A stretch of DNA of 64,000 nucleotides from Blautia faecicola (GTDB taxonomy: Bacteria; Bacillota; Clostridia; Lachnospirales; Lachnospiraceae). The notes under the pieces are model-generated. The model made no database searches. It was not told where the DNA came from and saw only the letters and a program-made list of their open reading frames with translations. The position numbers were made by a program, and so were the translations under genes. Location: NCBI RefSeq assembly GCF_004123145.1, contig NZ_SDKC01000001.1, forward strand, positions 502,001 to 566,000. Reading direction: 5' to 3'. Shown in pieces: positions 33,943 to 42,309 of this stretch (position 1 is the stretch's first letter; each line of letters begins with the position of its first letter).

Positions 33943-34895
33943 CTAAATCAAGTTTAGGCAGTGATTCGTAATTTGTGCCAGGTGTTTACGGGTTATGCAT
34001 TTTAATTCATCAGGTTGGACTATTTCAATGCCTGATCCATATTCAATCAGCTGCTTGCTCAATATCTCAAAGGAATCTGTCTGGAATTCGATTTCCATTT
34101 TACTTCCCAAATCGGTTTCTTCAAGGAAGCCGAGAGAATACCTGTTCTTGATAGAATTGTATGTCTCCCCTTTTTCAGCTCTAAGAATTACATTATATAG
34201 TTTTTTATATGAAAGCATTTGTTTTAATATTTGTTCCAAAGAGCCATCATGGCTTTGACAGAGCTCTTCTTCTATGCAAATGCTTTTAATCCGATCCACA
34301 CGAAAATTCCTATATTCATTTCTTAGCCTGCAAAACCGATTAAGTACCAGTTCTGTTCATAAAACCCCAGTGATATAGGCTCTATCATTCTGCTTTCCGG
34401 TTCTTGCCCTCCTGATGCAGGATATTGAATTGATATTACCCTTTTATTGCAGATTGCAGTCTGAATTGCTGCAATAACGTTATCCGCCAATGTATTTTTC
34501 TGTCCAGATGTGCTGTACACGTTAATACTGTTCTCCAACTCCTGTGCATAGTTTTTTTCACCATGCTTCAAAATAGATTTGATTTTATACATAGCTGAAT
34601 CAAAATCCTTTATAAATGATTCATCTCCATGGCAATTTAAAAATTTCCCTGCTGTAATCAATGCACCCACTTCCGCCGCTGTAAACATTACCGGCGGAAG
34701 TAGGAAGCCCTCTACAAGAAAATATCCTTTTCCGGCCTCAGATCCAATTGGTATTCCGGCTTCTTCAAGTGTCCGGATATCTCTGTAAACTGTCCTTAAG
34801 CTTATATTAAATCGCTGTGCAATTTCTTTGGCAGGAATTATTTTTTTTGATTGCAGCTGAATAAGAATAGAGGTTACTCTGTTAATCCTGTTCAA
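33943..34895 (-). pseudogene. WYL-domain HTH regulator split by a frameshift
   Basis: Two adjacent frames form one DeoR/HTH_11-WYL regulator. The first (34895-34323) has the helix-turn-helix KEIAQRFNISLRTVYRDIRT and WYL residues NWYLIGF, then stops at GFAG. Adding one T to a TTTT run near 34340 reads GFCRLRNEYRNFRVDRIKSI and joins the second frame (to 33943), giving a normal-length protein of about 318 residues. It is either a true mutation or a base-calling error in a homopolymer. Confidence 0.8.
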
Positions 34896-35116
34896 ATTTT
34901 ATTCCTCCTCTGTGACTTCCATAAAAAGTATATCCTATGCGTTCTTAAGCTAGCTGCTGTTAGTGCTTCTCATTGCACCCTGGTTATAAAAGCCATACTC
35001 ACAAACCTCTTCACCAAAACTCTTTACATCTCTAATATAGAACTCTATCTAGCGAACTTTTAGAAAAGATATAAAACATCAGAGTATGGACAGTTGCGGA
35101 TGTACTTCAGAAAAGA
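34896..35116. other. Spacer before the aminoglycoside cluster
   Basis: About 220 bases between the WYL gene and the aph(3')-IIIa terminator. I see nothing supported here beyond the WYL promoter region. Confidence 0.4.
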
Positions 35117-35161
35117 TTAGATGTCTAAAAAGCTTGTAGTTAAAGCTTTTTAGACATCTAA
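35117..35161 (-). terminator. Terminator of the aminoglycoside-streptothricin cluster
   Basis: A long perfect stem: TTAGATGTCTAAAAAGCTT (35117-35135) pairs with AAGCTTTTTAGACATCTAA (35143-35161), nine bases past the aph(3')-IIIa stop. Confidence 0.85.
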
Positions 35162-35170
35162 ATCTAGGTA

Positions 35171-35965
35171 CTAAAACAATTCATCCAGTAAAATATAATA
35201 TTTTATTTTCTCCCAATCAGGCTTGATCCCCAGTAAGTCAAAAAATAGCTCGACATACTGTTCTTCCCCGATATCCTCCCTGATCGACCGGACGCAGAAG
35301 GCAATGTCATACCACTTGTCCGCCCTGCCGCTTCTCCCAAGATCAATAAAGCCACTTACTTTGCCATCTTTCACAAAGATGTTGCTGTCTCCCAGGTCGC
35401 CGTGGGAAAAGACAAGTTCCTCTTCGGGCTTTTCCGTCTTTAAAAAATCATACAGCTCGCGCGGATCTTTAAATGGAGTGTCTTCTTCCCAGTTTTCGCA
35501 ATCCACATCGGCCAGATCGTTATTCAGTAAGTAATCCAATTCGGCTAAGCGGCTGTCTAAGCTATTCGTATAGGGACAATCCGATATGTCGATGGAGTGA
35601 AAGAGCCTGATGCACTCCGCATACAGCTCGATAATCTTTTCAGGGCTTTGTTCATCTTCATACTCTTCCGAGCAAAGGACGCCATCGGCCTCACTCATGA
35701 GCAGATTGCTCCAGCCATCATGCCGTTCAAAGTGCAGGACCTTTGGAACAGGCAGCTTTCCTTCCAGCCATAGCATCATGTCCTTTTCCCGTTCCACATC
35801 ATAGGTGGTCCCTTTATACCGGCTGTCCGTCATTTTTAAATATAGGTTTTCATTTTCTCCCACCAGCTTATATACCTTAGCAGGAGACATTCCTTCCGTA
35901 TCTTTTACGCAGCGGTATTTTTCGATCAGTTTTTTCAATTCCGGTGATATTCTCATTTTAGCCAT
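35171..35965 (-). CDS. aph(3')-IIIa: Aminoglycoside O-phosphotransferase APH(3')-IIIa
   Basis: 264 residues, the full family length, which I recognise as APH(3')-IIIa (aphA-3). It phosphorylates the 3' hydroxyl of kanamycin, neomycin and related drugs with ATP. Visible kinase-like features are HGDLGDSNIFV (catalytic D and N), then VSGFIDLGRSGRADKWYDIA with the metal-binding D, and the C-terminus YYILLDELF. It is the last gene of the ant(6)-sat4-aph cluster. Confidence 0.98.
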   Translation of the reverse strand: MAKMRISPELKKLIEKYRCVKDTEGMSPAKVYKLVGENENLYLKMTDSRYKGTTYDVEREKDMMLWLEGKLPVPKVLHFERHDGWSNLLMSEADGVLCSEEYEDEQSPEKIIELYAECIRLFHSIDISDCPYTNSLDSRLAELDYLLNNDLADVDCENWEEDTPFKDPRELYDFLKTEKPEEELVFSHGDLGDSNIFVKDGKVSGFIDLGRSGRADKWYDIAFCVRSIREDIGEEQYVELFFDLLGIKPDWEKIKYYILLDELF

Positions 35966-36057
35966 TTATTATTTCCTTCCTCTTTTCTACAGTATTTAAA
36001 GATACCCCAAGAAGCTAATTATAACAAGACGAACTCCAATTCACTGTTCCTTGCATT

Positions 36058-36600
36058 CTAAAACCTTAAATACCAGAAAACAGCTTTTTCAAAGTTGTTT
36101 TCAAAGTTGGCGTATAACATAGTATCGACGGAGCCGATTTTGAAACCACAATTATGATAGAATTTACAAGCTATAAGGTTATTGTCCTGGGTTTCAAGCA
36201 TTAGTCCATGCAAGTTTTTATGCTTTGCCCATTCTATAGATATATTGATAAGCGCGCTGCCTATGCCTTGCCCCCTGAAATCCTTACATACGGCGATATC
36301 TTCTATATAAGCGTACCGGTTCCAATTTTTTCGCAGTTTAACTTTTCCGACGCATTTATCGTCTTGGTAGTAAAGATATATTATCTTATCAGTATTGTCA
36401 ATATATTCAAGGCAATCTGCCTCCTCATCCTCTTCATCCTCTTCGTCTTGGTAGCTTTTTAAATATGGCGCTTCATAGAGTAATTCTGTAAAGGTCCAAT
36501 TCTCGTTTTCATACCTCGGTATAATCTTACCTATCACCTCAAATGGTTCGCTGGGTTTATCGATATCTTTCAGGTGCCCTGCTTTCATTTCTGTAATCAC
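36058..36600 (-). CDS. sat4: Streptothricin N-acetyltransferase SAT-4
   Basis: 180 residues, GNAT fold. I recognise SAT-4 of the Tn5405-type cluster; it acetylates streptothricin. The acetyl-CoA loop is seen as CKDFRGQGIGSALINISIEW, followed by GLMLETQDNNLIACKFYHNC. The gene overlaps the end of ant(6)-Ia by four bases. Confidence 0.97.
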   Translation of the reverse strand: MITEMKAGHLKDIDKPSEPFEVIGKIIPRYENENWTFTELLYEAPYLKSYQDEEDEEDEEADCLEYIDNTDKIIYLYYQDDKCVGKVKLRKNWNRYAYIEDIAVCKDFRGQGIGSALINISIEWAKHKNLHGLMLETQDNNLIACKFYHNCGFKIGSVDTMLYANFENNFEKAVFWYLRF

Positions 36601-37505
36601 TGTTCCCGCCTCTCTTCTATATCAGCGGCATATGTGCTATCCAGGCAGCCGGTTTTACCAGTGTATTTTTTATACATGTCCCTGGTATATTTTGTTATAT
36701 TCCTATCATACTCCGGATAGGCATAATGAAGCCTTTCCGCCACCTCACCGGATACCGCCCTGAACAATTGATGGCATAGAAATAATGCTTCCCATATGTT
36801 TTCATAGGAATCCATCCGGTAGGTGGACAAAAGTTTCTCCCACAAATCCTCGGATATATACCTTTCAATAAACTTATAGTTCTTGCCTACACTTAATTTA
36901 AAGCCTGTTTCGATGCCGACCTTCCATGATATCATTCTCAGCAGCTCATGGCGAACAATCTGATTAAAATGATCAATAGCAAATAAAATTTCCTTACGGC
37001 ACAATCCTTTAATAACATAAGGTGTTACATTCCAAAATTCATTGCAGCAATCATCATACTCCCTTGCGCTTGGCTTTCTTACATGATAATCTATATCAGT
37101 CGGAACTATGTCCCTTTTAATTCTACAATCTTTATCAATTAGAACCTTTATTAATTTATCGCCCTTTAGGTAATTATCTAACTCTTCCAAGGGCAATAAG
37201 GTAAGATCAATTTTATTGTAATCATCAAATAGCATAAGATAGGAAAATCCCTTTTCTTCAGGTGGGAATAATTCCATATCCTCCGGCTTTTGCATCATTA
37301 TTATATTCCCAAATTGATTAAGCCAGTCATCATTAGATATAAACGGTTCTATATCACTTACAAAATATGTAATATCATAATCCTGAAATTCATCTTTAGG
37401 TATATTAATATTTGCGCGTGACCCCTCAAGGGTCACAATTCGAATACGTTCATCCTGTTCTGCTAAAGAAAGTACTAAATCCATCATTTCTTTTTCTGAT
37501 CTCAT
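36597..37505 (-). CDS. ant(6)-Ia: Aminoglycoside 6-adenylyltransferase ANT(6)-Ia
   Basis: 302 residues, full length; also named aadE. It adenylates streptomycin at the 6 position. The nucleotidyltransferase signature is LEGSRANINIPKDEFQDYDI (G-S, then D-x-D), continuing to TYFV, and the C-terminus DIEERREQ is intact. It is followed by sat4 and aph(3')-IIIa in the arrangement of Tn5405-type clusters of enterococci, staphylococci and Campylobacter. Confidence 0.98.
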   Translation of the reverse strand: MRSEKEMMDLVLSLAEQDERIRIVTLEGSRANINIPKDEFQDYDITYFVSDIEPFISNDDWLNQFGNIIMMQKPEDMELFPPEEKGFSYLMLFDDYNKIDLTLLPLEELDNYLKGDKLIKVLIDKDCRIKRDIVPTDIDYHVRKPSAREYDDCCNEFWNVTPYVIKGLCRKEILFAIDHFNQIVRHELLRMISWKVGIETGFKLSVGKNYKFIERYISEDLWEKLLSTYRMDSYENIWEALFLCHQLFRAVSGEVAERLHYAYPEYDRNITKYTRDMYKKYTGKTGCLDSTYAADIEERREQ

Positions 37506-37537
37506 TTACATACTCCTCGTTTATTTTTTCTATATTA

Positions 37538-38146
37538 TTACATCTTCTTTTTTGCCGATACAATCAGCATCATTGGGCGTCGCATTTCATCCGCCATCCC
37601 CGGAATATCCATCATGTTCTCTGGCGGCTGTGGCTCCACAATCTGATTTATTATAAAACTATTTGAAAGCAGTGTATTTAGATATGTGGTCAGTGTTCTA
37701 TGATATTTTGTAACCTTTTCTTCCAAAAACATAGCTGTCCGTTTGCCCTCATAATAATAATTGTCCACCGGGAAATGCAGTATTTCTCCTTTTTCGTTAT
37801 AATACCAGTCTTGTGTTCCATGAGCAGTAAAAACAGGATGTTCAACTGTAAAAACTAAATTGCCACCAGCCTTCAGCATCCTATATATCTTTTTTATTAA
37901 ATTCTCATAGTCTGCTACATAATGAAACGCAAGCGAACTTAGTATTACATCAAAGCTCTCCTCTGGGAAATCCACATCTTCTATGGCACAGCATTCATAT
38001 TCAATCTGTGGAAAATGGGTTTTTCCTTTTGCTACTTCGAGCATTTTATGAGAAATATCAACACCTACTACAGAGGAAGCACCGTTTTCCATCGCATATA
38101 TACAGTGCCATCCATAGCCGCATCCTAAATCAAGCACACGCTTCAT
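37538..38146 (-). pseudogene. SAM-dependent methyltransferase, probably N-terminally truncated
   Basis: 202 residues that begin directly at the SAM-binding motif I (VLDLGCGYGWHCIYAMENG), where class I methyltransferases usually have 30-45 residues before it. Motif II region DVILSSLAFHYVADYENLI and the post-motif part are intact. Its start overlaps the broken end of the repE gene by 17 bases, showing that both were joined by recombination. This neighbour of ant(6)-Ia is known from enterococcal resistance plasmids; function unknown. Confidence 0.75.
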
Positions 38147-38885
38147 CTACTTGTTTTTTGCCTTCTGTACCGCTTAAAACCGTTAGACTTGAACGAGTAA
38201 AGCCCTTATTATCTGTTTGTTTGAAAGACCAATCTTGCCATTCTTTGAAAGAATAACGGTAATTGGGATCAAAAAATTCTACATTGTCCGTTCTTGGTAT
38301 ACGAGCAATCCCAAAATGATTGCACGTTAGATCAACTGGCAAAGACTTTCCAAAATATTCTCGGATATTTTGCGAGATTATTTTGGCTGCTTTGACAGAT
38401 TTAAATTCTGATTTTGAAGTCACATAAACTGGCGTTTCTAAAACAAAATATGCTTGATAACCTTTATCAGATTTGATAATTAACGTAGGCATAAAACCTA
38501 AATCAATAGCTGTTGTTAAAATATCGCTTGCTGAAATAGTTTCTTTTGCCGTGTGAATATCAAAATCAATAAAGAAGGTATTGATTTGTCTTAAATTGTT
38601 TTCAGAATGTCCTTTCGTGTATGAACGGTTTTCGTCTGCATACGTACCATAACGATAAACGTTTGGTGTCCAATGCGTAAATGTATCTTGATTTTCGTGA
38701 ATCGCTTCTTCGGAAGTCAGAACAACGCCACGTCCGCCAATCATGCTTTTTTTTGAGCGATACGCAAAAATAGCCCCTTTGCTTTTACCTGGCTTGGTAG
38801 TGATTGAGCGAATTTTACTATTTTTAAATTTGTACTTTAACAAGCCGTCATGAAGCACAGTTTCTACAACAAAAGGGATATTCAT
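38130..38885 (-). pseudogene. repE: Truncated Inc18-type replication initiator
   Basis: 251 residues matching the first half of RepE/RepR/RepS of Inc18 plasmids (pAMbeta1, pIP501, pSM19035; about 500 residues): MNIPFVVETVLHDGLLKYKF, INTFFIDFDIHTAKETISAS, LTCNHFGIARIPRTDNVEFF. The authentic sequence ends at GTEGKKQVDE, then three foreign residues (ACA) and a stop within the methyltransferase. The C-terminal half is absent, so it cannot start replication. Its leader, antisense RNA and CopR gene are still present upstream. Confidence 0.9.
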
Positions 38886-38957
38886 TCAGCTGTTCTCCTT
38901 TCTTACGAAAATTAATTAGTTAGAAGCTACGATCAAAGTTGAATCACAACAAAAAAG

Positions 38958-38998
38958 GCAATCAACTAAGTTTTTCTTAATTGATTGCCTGGTATCTT
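38958..38998 (-). terminator. Attenuator in the repE leader
   Basis: On the minus strand GGCAATCAATTAAG pairs with CTTAGTTGATTGCC and is followed by TTTTTT, about 75 bases before the repE start. In Inc18 plasmids antisense RNAIII binding favours this terminator and so limits Rep synthesis. Confidence 0.85.
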
Positions 38999-39007
38999 CT
39001 TAAAGAC

Positions 39008-39188
39008 TTGAAATTCCCTCAAAAACCCGATATAATGGGTTTACAGATATTTAAGTATCTGATTAATAAAGTAATTAAATACTTTACCAAATTTCGGGTC
39101 TCGACTTCTTTAATTGATTGGTGGTAATCAATTAAGGCTCGCAACTTATTTTCTTGGCGGAAAATAAGTTGGTCGTGGCTCTTTTTTT
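39008..39188 (+). ncRNA. Inc18 antisense RNAIII with its promoter
   Basis: The plus strand has TTGAAA (39008-39013), 17 bases, TATAAT (39031-39036), so transcription would begin near 39043, antisense to the repE leader. It would end after the hairpin AACTTATTTTC/GAAAATAAGTT at the T run 39182-39188, giving about 140 nt. This matches the RNAIII copy-control RNA of pIP501-type plasmids. Confidence 0.8.
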
Positions 39189-39279
39189 GTATTCTTTATT
39201 CAGTTCGTTGTTTCGTTATATCTAGTATACCGCTTTTAAAAAAAATAAGCAACAATTTCGTTAAATATATTAACGACAA

Positions 39280-39519
39280 TCATTGCTTCTCTTCTTCTAT
39301 TTGCAACTCTACTTGTTCTAATTCATTAGGAATTAAGTCAATAACTAAGGTTGAGTTTGTCAATTCTGCAATTCGTTCCAATGTTTTTAATGTCGGATCT
39401 GATTTTCCTGATTCAATCAATGAATAATTTGATCTACTCATTTCTAATTCTTGGGAGAATTTTTCTTTTGATTTGGTACCTCTCATCTTTTTTAAGCTTT
39501 CTCTAAATGCTAGTTCCAA
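39280..39519 (-). CDS. copR: CopR-family copy-number repressor
   Basis: 79 residues. The first 65 match CopR/CopF/CopS of Inc18 plasmids: MELAFRESLKKMRGTKSKEK, FSQELEMSRSNYSLIESGKS, LTNSTLVIDLIPNE. This helix-turn-helix protein represses the rep promoter and relieves convergent repression of the antisense RNA. The tail (LEQVELQIEEEKQ) is shorter than pIP501 CopR (about 92 residues). With repE broken it has no replication to control. Confidence 0.9.
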   Translation of the reverse strand: MELAFRESLKKMRGTKSKEKFSQELEMSRSNYSLIESGKSDPTLKTLERIAELTNSTLVIDLIPNELEQVELQIEEEKQ

Positions 39520-39762
39520 GTTTCTCCCTCCTGTTTATGTAAATATTTTGCACGTTTTCCATTTAATTATATCGTTACACCTTGTAAATCACAAGTGATT
39601 AATCACAAATCACTTGTGATTAGTGATTGTTATTGGTGTTGCCTAGAACGATTCTAAGCACATGTTTAATTTTAAAGTGGGCAATTATCTTTAAAATGTC
39701 CTACAATGATTCAATAAAAGCATGGCTGCTAGTGAAACTTGCGACCATGCTTTTAAAAATAC
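39520..39762. other. Spacer between erm(B) unit and copR
   Basis: About 240 bases. It holds the copR promoter region, with direct repeats of AATCACAAGTGATTAATCAC type near 39588-39625 (palindromic TCACTTGTGA, a likely CopR or other operator), and the erm(B) unit terminator at 39716-39754. Confidence 0.5.
39716..39754 (-). terminator. Terminator downstream of erm(B) unit
   Basis: AAAAGCATGG (39716-39725) pairs with CCATGCTTTT (39745-39754); symmetrical, so it can work in both directions. Confidence 0.85.
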
Positions 39763-39876
39763 TTAATGGGGTCCCGAGCGCTTTAGCTCCTTGGAAGCTG
39801 TCAGTAGTATACCTAATAATTTATCTACATTCCCTTTAGTAACGTGTAACTTTCCAAATTTACAAAAGCGACTCAT
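39763..39876 (-). CDS. 37-residue peptide gene downstream of erm(B)
   Basis: Encodes MSRFCKFGKLHVTKGNVDKL then LGILLTASKELKRSGPH. GGGAGGAAA lies nine bases before the ATG, overlapping the region just after the erm(B) stop (4 bases apart). The same short frame follows erm(B) in many streptococcal and enterococcal plasmids. Function unknown. Confidence 0.7.
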   Translation of the reverse strand: MSRFCKFGKLHVTKGNVDKLLGILLTASKELKRSGPH

Positions 39877-39880
39877 AGAA

Positions 39881-40618
39881 TTATTTCCTCCCGTTAAATA
39901 ATAGATAACTATTAAAAATAGACAATACTTGCTCATAAGTAACGGTACTTAAATTGTTTACTTTGGCGTGTTTCATTGCTTGATGAAACTGATTTTTAGT
40001 AAACAGTTGACGATATTCTCGATTGACCCATTTTGAAACAAAGTACGTATATAGCTTCCAATATTTATCTGGAACATCTGTGGTATGGCGGGTAAGTTTT
40101 ATTAAGACACTGTTTACTTTTGGTTTAGGATGAAAGCATTCCGCTGGCAGCTTAAGCAATTGCTGAATCGAGACTTGAGTGTGCAAGAGCAACCCTAGTG
40201 TTCGGTGAATATCCAAGGTACGCTTGTAGAATCCTTCTTCAACAATCAGATAGATGTCAGACGCATGGCTTTCAAAAACCACTTTTTTAATAATTTGTGT
40301 GCTTAAATGGTAAGGAATATTCCCAACAATTTTATACCTCTGTTTGTTAGGGAATTGAAACTGTAGAATATCTTGGTGAATTAAAGTGACACGAATGTTC
40401 AGTTTTAATTTTTCTGACGATAAGTTGAATAGATGACTGTCTAATTCAATAGACGTTACCTGTTTACTTATTTTAGCCAGTTTCGTCGTTAAATGCCCTT
40501 TACCTGTTCCAATTTCGTAAACGGTATCGGTTTCTTTTAAATTCAATTGTTTTATTATTTGGTTGAGTACTTTTTCACTCGTTAAAAAGTTTTGAGAATA
40601 TTTTATATTTTTGTTCAT
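39881..40618 (-). CDS. erm(B): 23S rRNA adenine-N6 dimethyltransferase Erm(B)
   Basis: 245 residues, full length and recognisable as Erm(B): [23 protein letters not shown] motif [16 protein letters not shown], catalytic [16 protein letters not shown]-terminus [14 protein letters not shown]. It methylates A2058 of 23S rRNA, giving resistance to macrolides, lincosamides and streptogramin B. A 27-residue leader peptide gene lies 124 bases upstream, so expression should be inducible by translation attenuation. Confidence 0.99.
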   Translation of the reverse strand: MNKNIKYSQNFLTSEKVLNQIIKQLNLKETDTVYEIGTGKGHLTTKLAKISKQVTSIELDSHLFNLSSEKLKLNIRVTLIHQDILQFQFPNKQRYKIVGNIPYHLSTQIIKKVVFESHASDIYLIVEEGFYKRTLDIHRTLGLLLHTQVSIQQLLKLPAECFHPKPKVNSVLIKLTRHTTDVPDKYWKLYTYFVSKWVNREYRQLFTKNQFHQAMKHAKVNNLSTVTYEQVLSIFNSYLLFNGRK

Positions 40619-40742
40619 GTAATCACTCCTGAAGTGATTACATCTATAAATAAATACAGAAGTTAAACGATTTGTTTGTAATTTTAGTTATCTGTTTAAA
40701 AAGTCATAAGATTAGTCACTGGTAGGAATTAATCTAACGTAT

Positions 40743-40826
40743 TTATTTATCTGCGTAATCACTGTTTTTAGTCTGTTTCAAAACAGTAGATGTTTTATCT
40801 ACATTACGCATTTGGAATACCAACAT
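40743..40826 (-). CDS. ermBL: erm(B) leader peptide
   Basis: 27 codons: MLVFQMRNVDKTSTVLKQTK then NSDYADK, the canonical ErmBL. GGAGGG lies seven bases upstream of the ATG. Macrolide-stalled ribosomes on this peptide change the leader RNA fold and free the erm(B) start. The 124 bases between it and erm(B) form the attenuator. Confidence 0.95.
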   Translation of the reverse strand: MLVFQMRNVDKTSTVLKQTKNSDYADK

Positions 40827-40846
40827 GACGAATCCCTCCTTCTTAA

Positions 40847-41128
40847 TTACAAATTTTTAGCATCTAATTTAACTTCAATTCCTATTATACAAAATTTTAA
40901 GATAATGTCAATACAATAAGCGTCCTCACCCTCAACGGTCAAATGTCCCTCGTTAAAGGTTGAACCGATAGAACCGTCATTCATTACTTTTTCAACGATA
41001 CCGACACGCTCATCAGATTGTGTCCAGTATTGCTTGCTTTCGGCATGAACAATGGTACTCGGCAAGGCGGTAACGATAGTCGCAAAGGCTAAGAAGCCCG
41101 TACATAATCGCTTGAATATCTTTTTCAT
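40847..41128 (-). pseudogene. N-terminal remnant of a surface-anchored (VaFE/thioester-type) protein
   Basis: The start (41128, after AAAGGAG) encodes a signal peptide, MKKIFKRLCTGFLAFATIVT then ALPSTIVHAES, followed by YWTQSDERVGIVEKV and HLTVEGEDAYCIDI, as in the N-termini of large Gram-positive surface proteins with a thioester domain. After CIDI the frame runs into erm(B) upstream DNA and ends at KLDAKNL. Only about 70 native residues remain. Confidence 0.75.
40884..40911 (-). promoter_or_regulatory. erm(B) promoter at a gene junction
   Basis: Minus strand TTGACA (40911-40906), 16 bases, TATAAT (40889-40884). The -35 box lies where the truncated surface-protein gene reads Cys-Ile-Asp, so it sits at or across the recombination border. 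Confidence 0.8.
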
Positions 41129-41339
41129 AATTCTTAATGCTCCTTTCATTTTGGGTAAAAAAATAGACGCTCTTTTCTGAACGCCCTACATTGAAAAGGG
41201 ATACTCTTTTACAAGTACCCCTCAAATTTAATATTTAATTTGTTGTGTTCCCACACTCTATATCAACTACTACTGAAACATTGATATAGTTTTTAATCTC
41301 TTTATTTCGGATTTTATCACCCTCACTTGTAAACACGAT
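41129..41339. other. Right-end region of the multiresistance island
   Basis: About 210 AT-rich bases upstream of the surface-protein remnant. It includes its ribosome binding site and a repeated ATATCAA/TTGATAT pair (about 41262 and 41280). No complete gene is supported. Confidence 0.4.
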
Positions 41340-41411
41340 ATGCTTGAAAAAGTGCCTAAAATTAAGGATTTCTACATAGTTTTTCGTTGTAGCAACACAC
41401 AAGTCTCTATA

Positions 41412-41815
41412 TGGATCGGAGTGGGGGTATTGTCTCTTATCTCATTTGCAGTAATGGGAACAAGCGGATTTTTCACGCCGTATCAGATTGATGATCCATA
41501 CAGTATTTATGTTATGACATATGGAGAATATTATTTGCTGATACTTGTGGGCGGGTATATCGTGACAATGTTTTGTGCTGCGTTGACTATGCTGGTGACA
41601 GTTAAGATGCATACACCGAATCTGGCGATTTGTATCCCGTTTTTCCTGCTTTGTATGATGCCGTTTATCGCAAATATCATATTTCCAGTAAGCAGTATAC
41701 GGAGGAAGGAATTAGATTAAGACTGTTAGGGGAGAATATGCCGTCAGAAAGTGGATGTATAGCTTGTGACGTAACTTTGGAAGATGCATATATCTATGTA
41801 ACCAATCGATAAACA
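41412..41815 (+). pseudogene. ABC permease 3' part joined to an ABC ATPase C-terminal scrap
   Basis: From the island border the frame reads WIGVGVLSLISFAVMGTSGF and continues with membrane segments (YYLLILVGGYIVTMFCAALT, LAICIPFFLLCMMPFIANI), completing the middle of the permease broken at 29336. At about 41690 the homology ends; another frame then reads KQYTEEGIRLRLLGENMPS and VTLEDAYIYVTNR (to 41812), which resembles the C-terminus of an ABC ATPase. So a second deletion removed the end of the permease and most of a following gene. Confidence 0.7.
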
Positions 41816-41871
41816 TTGTTAATGAGGAGTGAAAGCTAAATGCTAAGAAAAGCAGGTGATGTTATGGGAAA

Positions 41872-42276
41872 GTGATGATTCTTACCATTTCTGATTCCGA
41901 AGAGGGAATCCTGAATAAAATTAAATCAGTTCTAGCCTGCGAAAGTACGTTAGAAGTTATGGAGATTACAAATTCTGAAAAGTTGACATTCCAAGGTTTG
42001 GAAATAGACCAGCTTCAGCGGAGCGTAATCAAAGATGGTAAGGTTGTGGAACTTACCAGACATGAATATGACCTGCTTTTTTATCTGGCCTTATCCCCCA
42101 ATCGGGTATTTACAAAAGAACAGATTTACCAGCATATTTATGAGGATGTGGAGTCAGAAGTGGATAACCGTGTCTATGGGTTAGTCAAGAATCTGAGAAA
42201 GAAAATAGAAGAAAATCCGGAAGAACCGCACTACATAGAAACGATACGTGGTGTAGGCTACCGTTTTCGGGCATAA
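41872..42276 (+). CDS. Short winged-helix regulator without receiver domain
   Basis: 134 residues. Residues 1-48 (MMILTISDSEEGILNKIKSV) do not form a full receiver. Residues 50-134 are an OmpR-type domain: VVELTRHEYDLLFYLALSPN, FTKEQIYQHIYEDV, RVYGLVKNLRKKI and ETIRGVGYRFRA. It is the third orphan OmpR-type protein in the window. Start GTG at 41872 or ATG at 41875. It is followed directly by a shared terminator. Confidence 0.75.
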   Translation: MMILTISDSEEGILNKIKSVLACESTLEVMEITNSEKLTFQGLEIDQLQRSVIKDGKVVELTRHEYDLLFYLALSPNRVFTKEQIYQHIYEDVESEVDNRVYGLVKNLRKKIEENPEEPHYIETIRGVGYRFRA

Positions 42277-42309
42277 AAAGAGCCGTCCGATTGGGCGGCT
42301 CGAAGTATT
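42276..42309 (+). terminator. Terminator, copy 2 of a shared terminator
   Basis: AGAGCCGTCC pairs with GGGCGGCTC, loop GATT, then GAAGTATT. It matches 22955-22988 except in the loop. It overlaps the stop of the leftward gene at 42309, so it may serve both strands. Confidence 0.85.

Larger units (their letters stand above)
29337..41411. mobile_element. 12-kb multiresistance island inserted in an ABC permease gene
   Basis: Joining the permease fragments at a shared TG (29335-29336 and 41412-41413) restores ACC TAT TGG ATC GGA, i.e. TYWIG, in frame with the downstream membrane segment. Inside are erm(B), ant(6)-Ia, sat4, aph(3')-IIIa, Inc18 plasmid remnants, an IS91-like remnant and fused regulators, almost all on the minus strand. 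A serine-recombinase C-terminus ends at the left border, consistent with insertion by a large serine recombinase acting on a 2-bp core. Ends were placed by eye, to within a few bases. Confidence 0.8.

Noticed and set aside
34578..34788. Small plus-strand frames across the WYL and aminoglycoside genes
   Set aside because: Antisense shadows without start signals.
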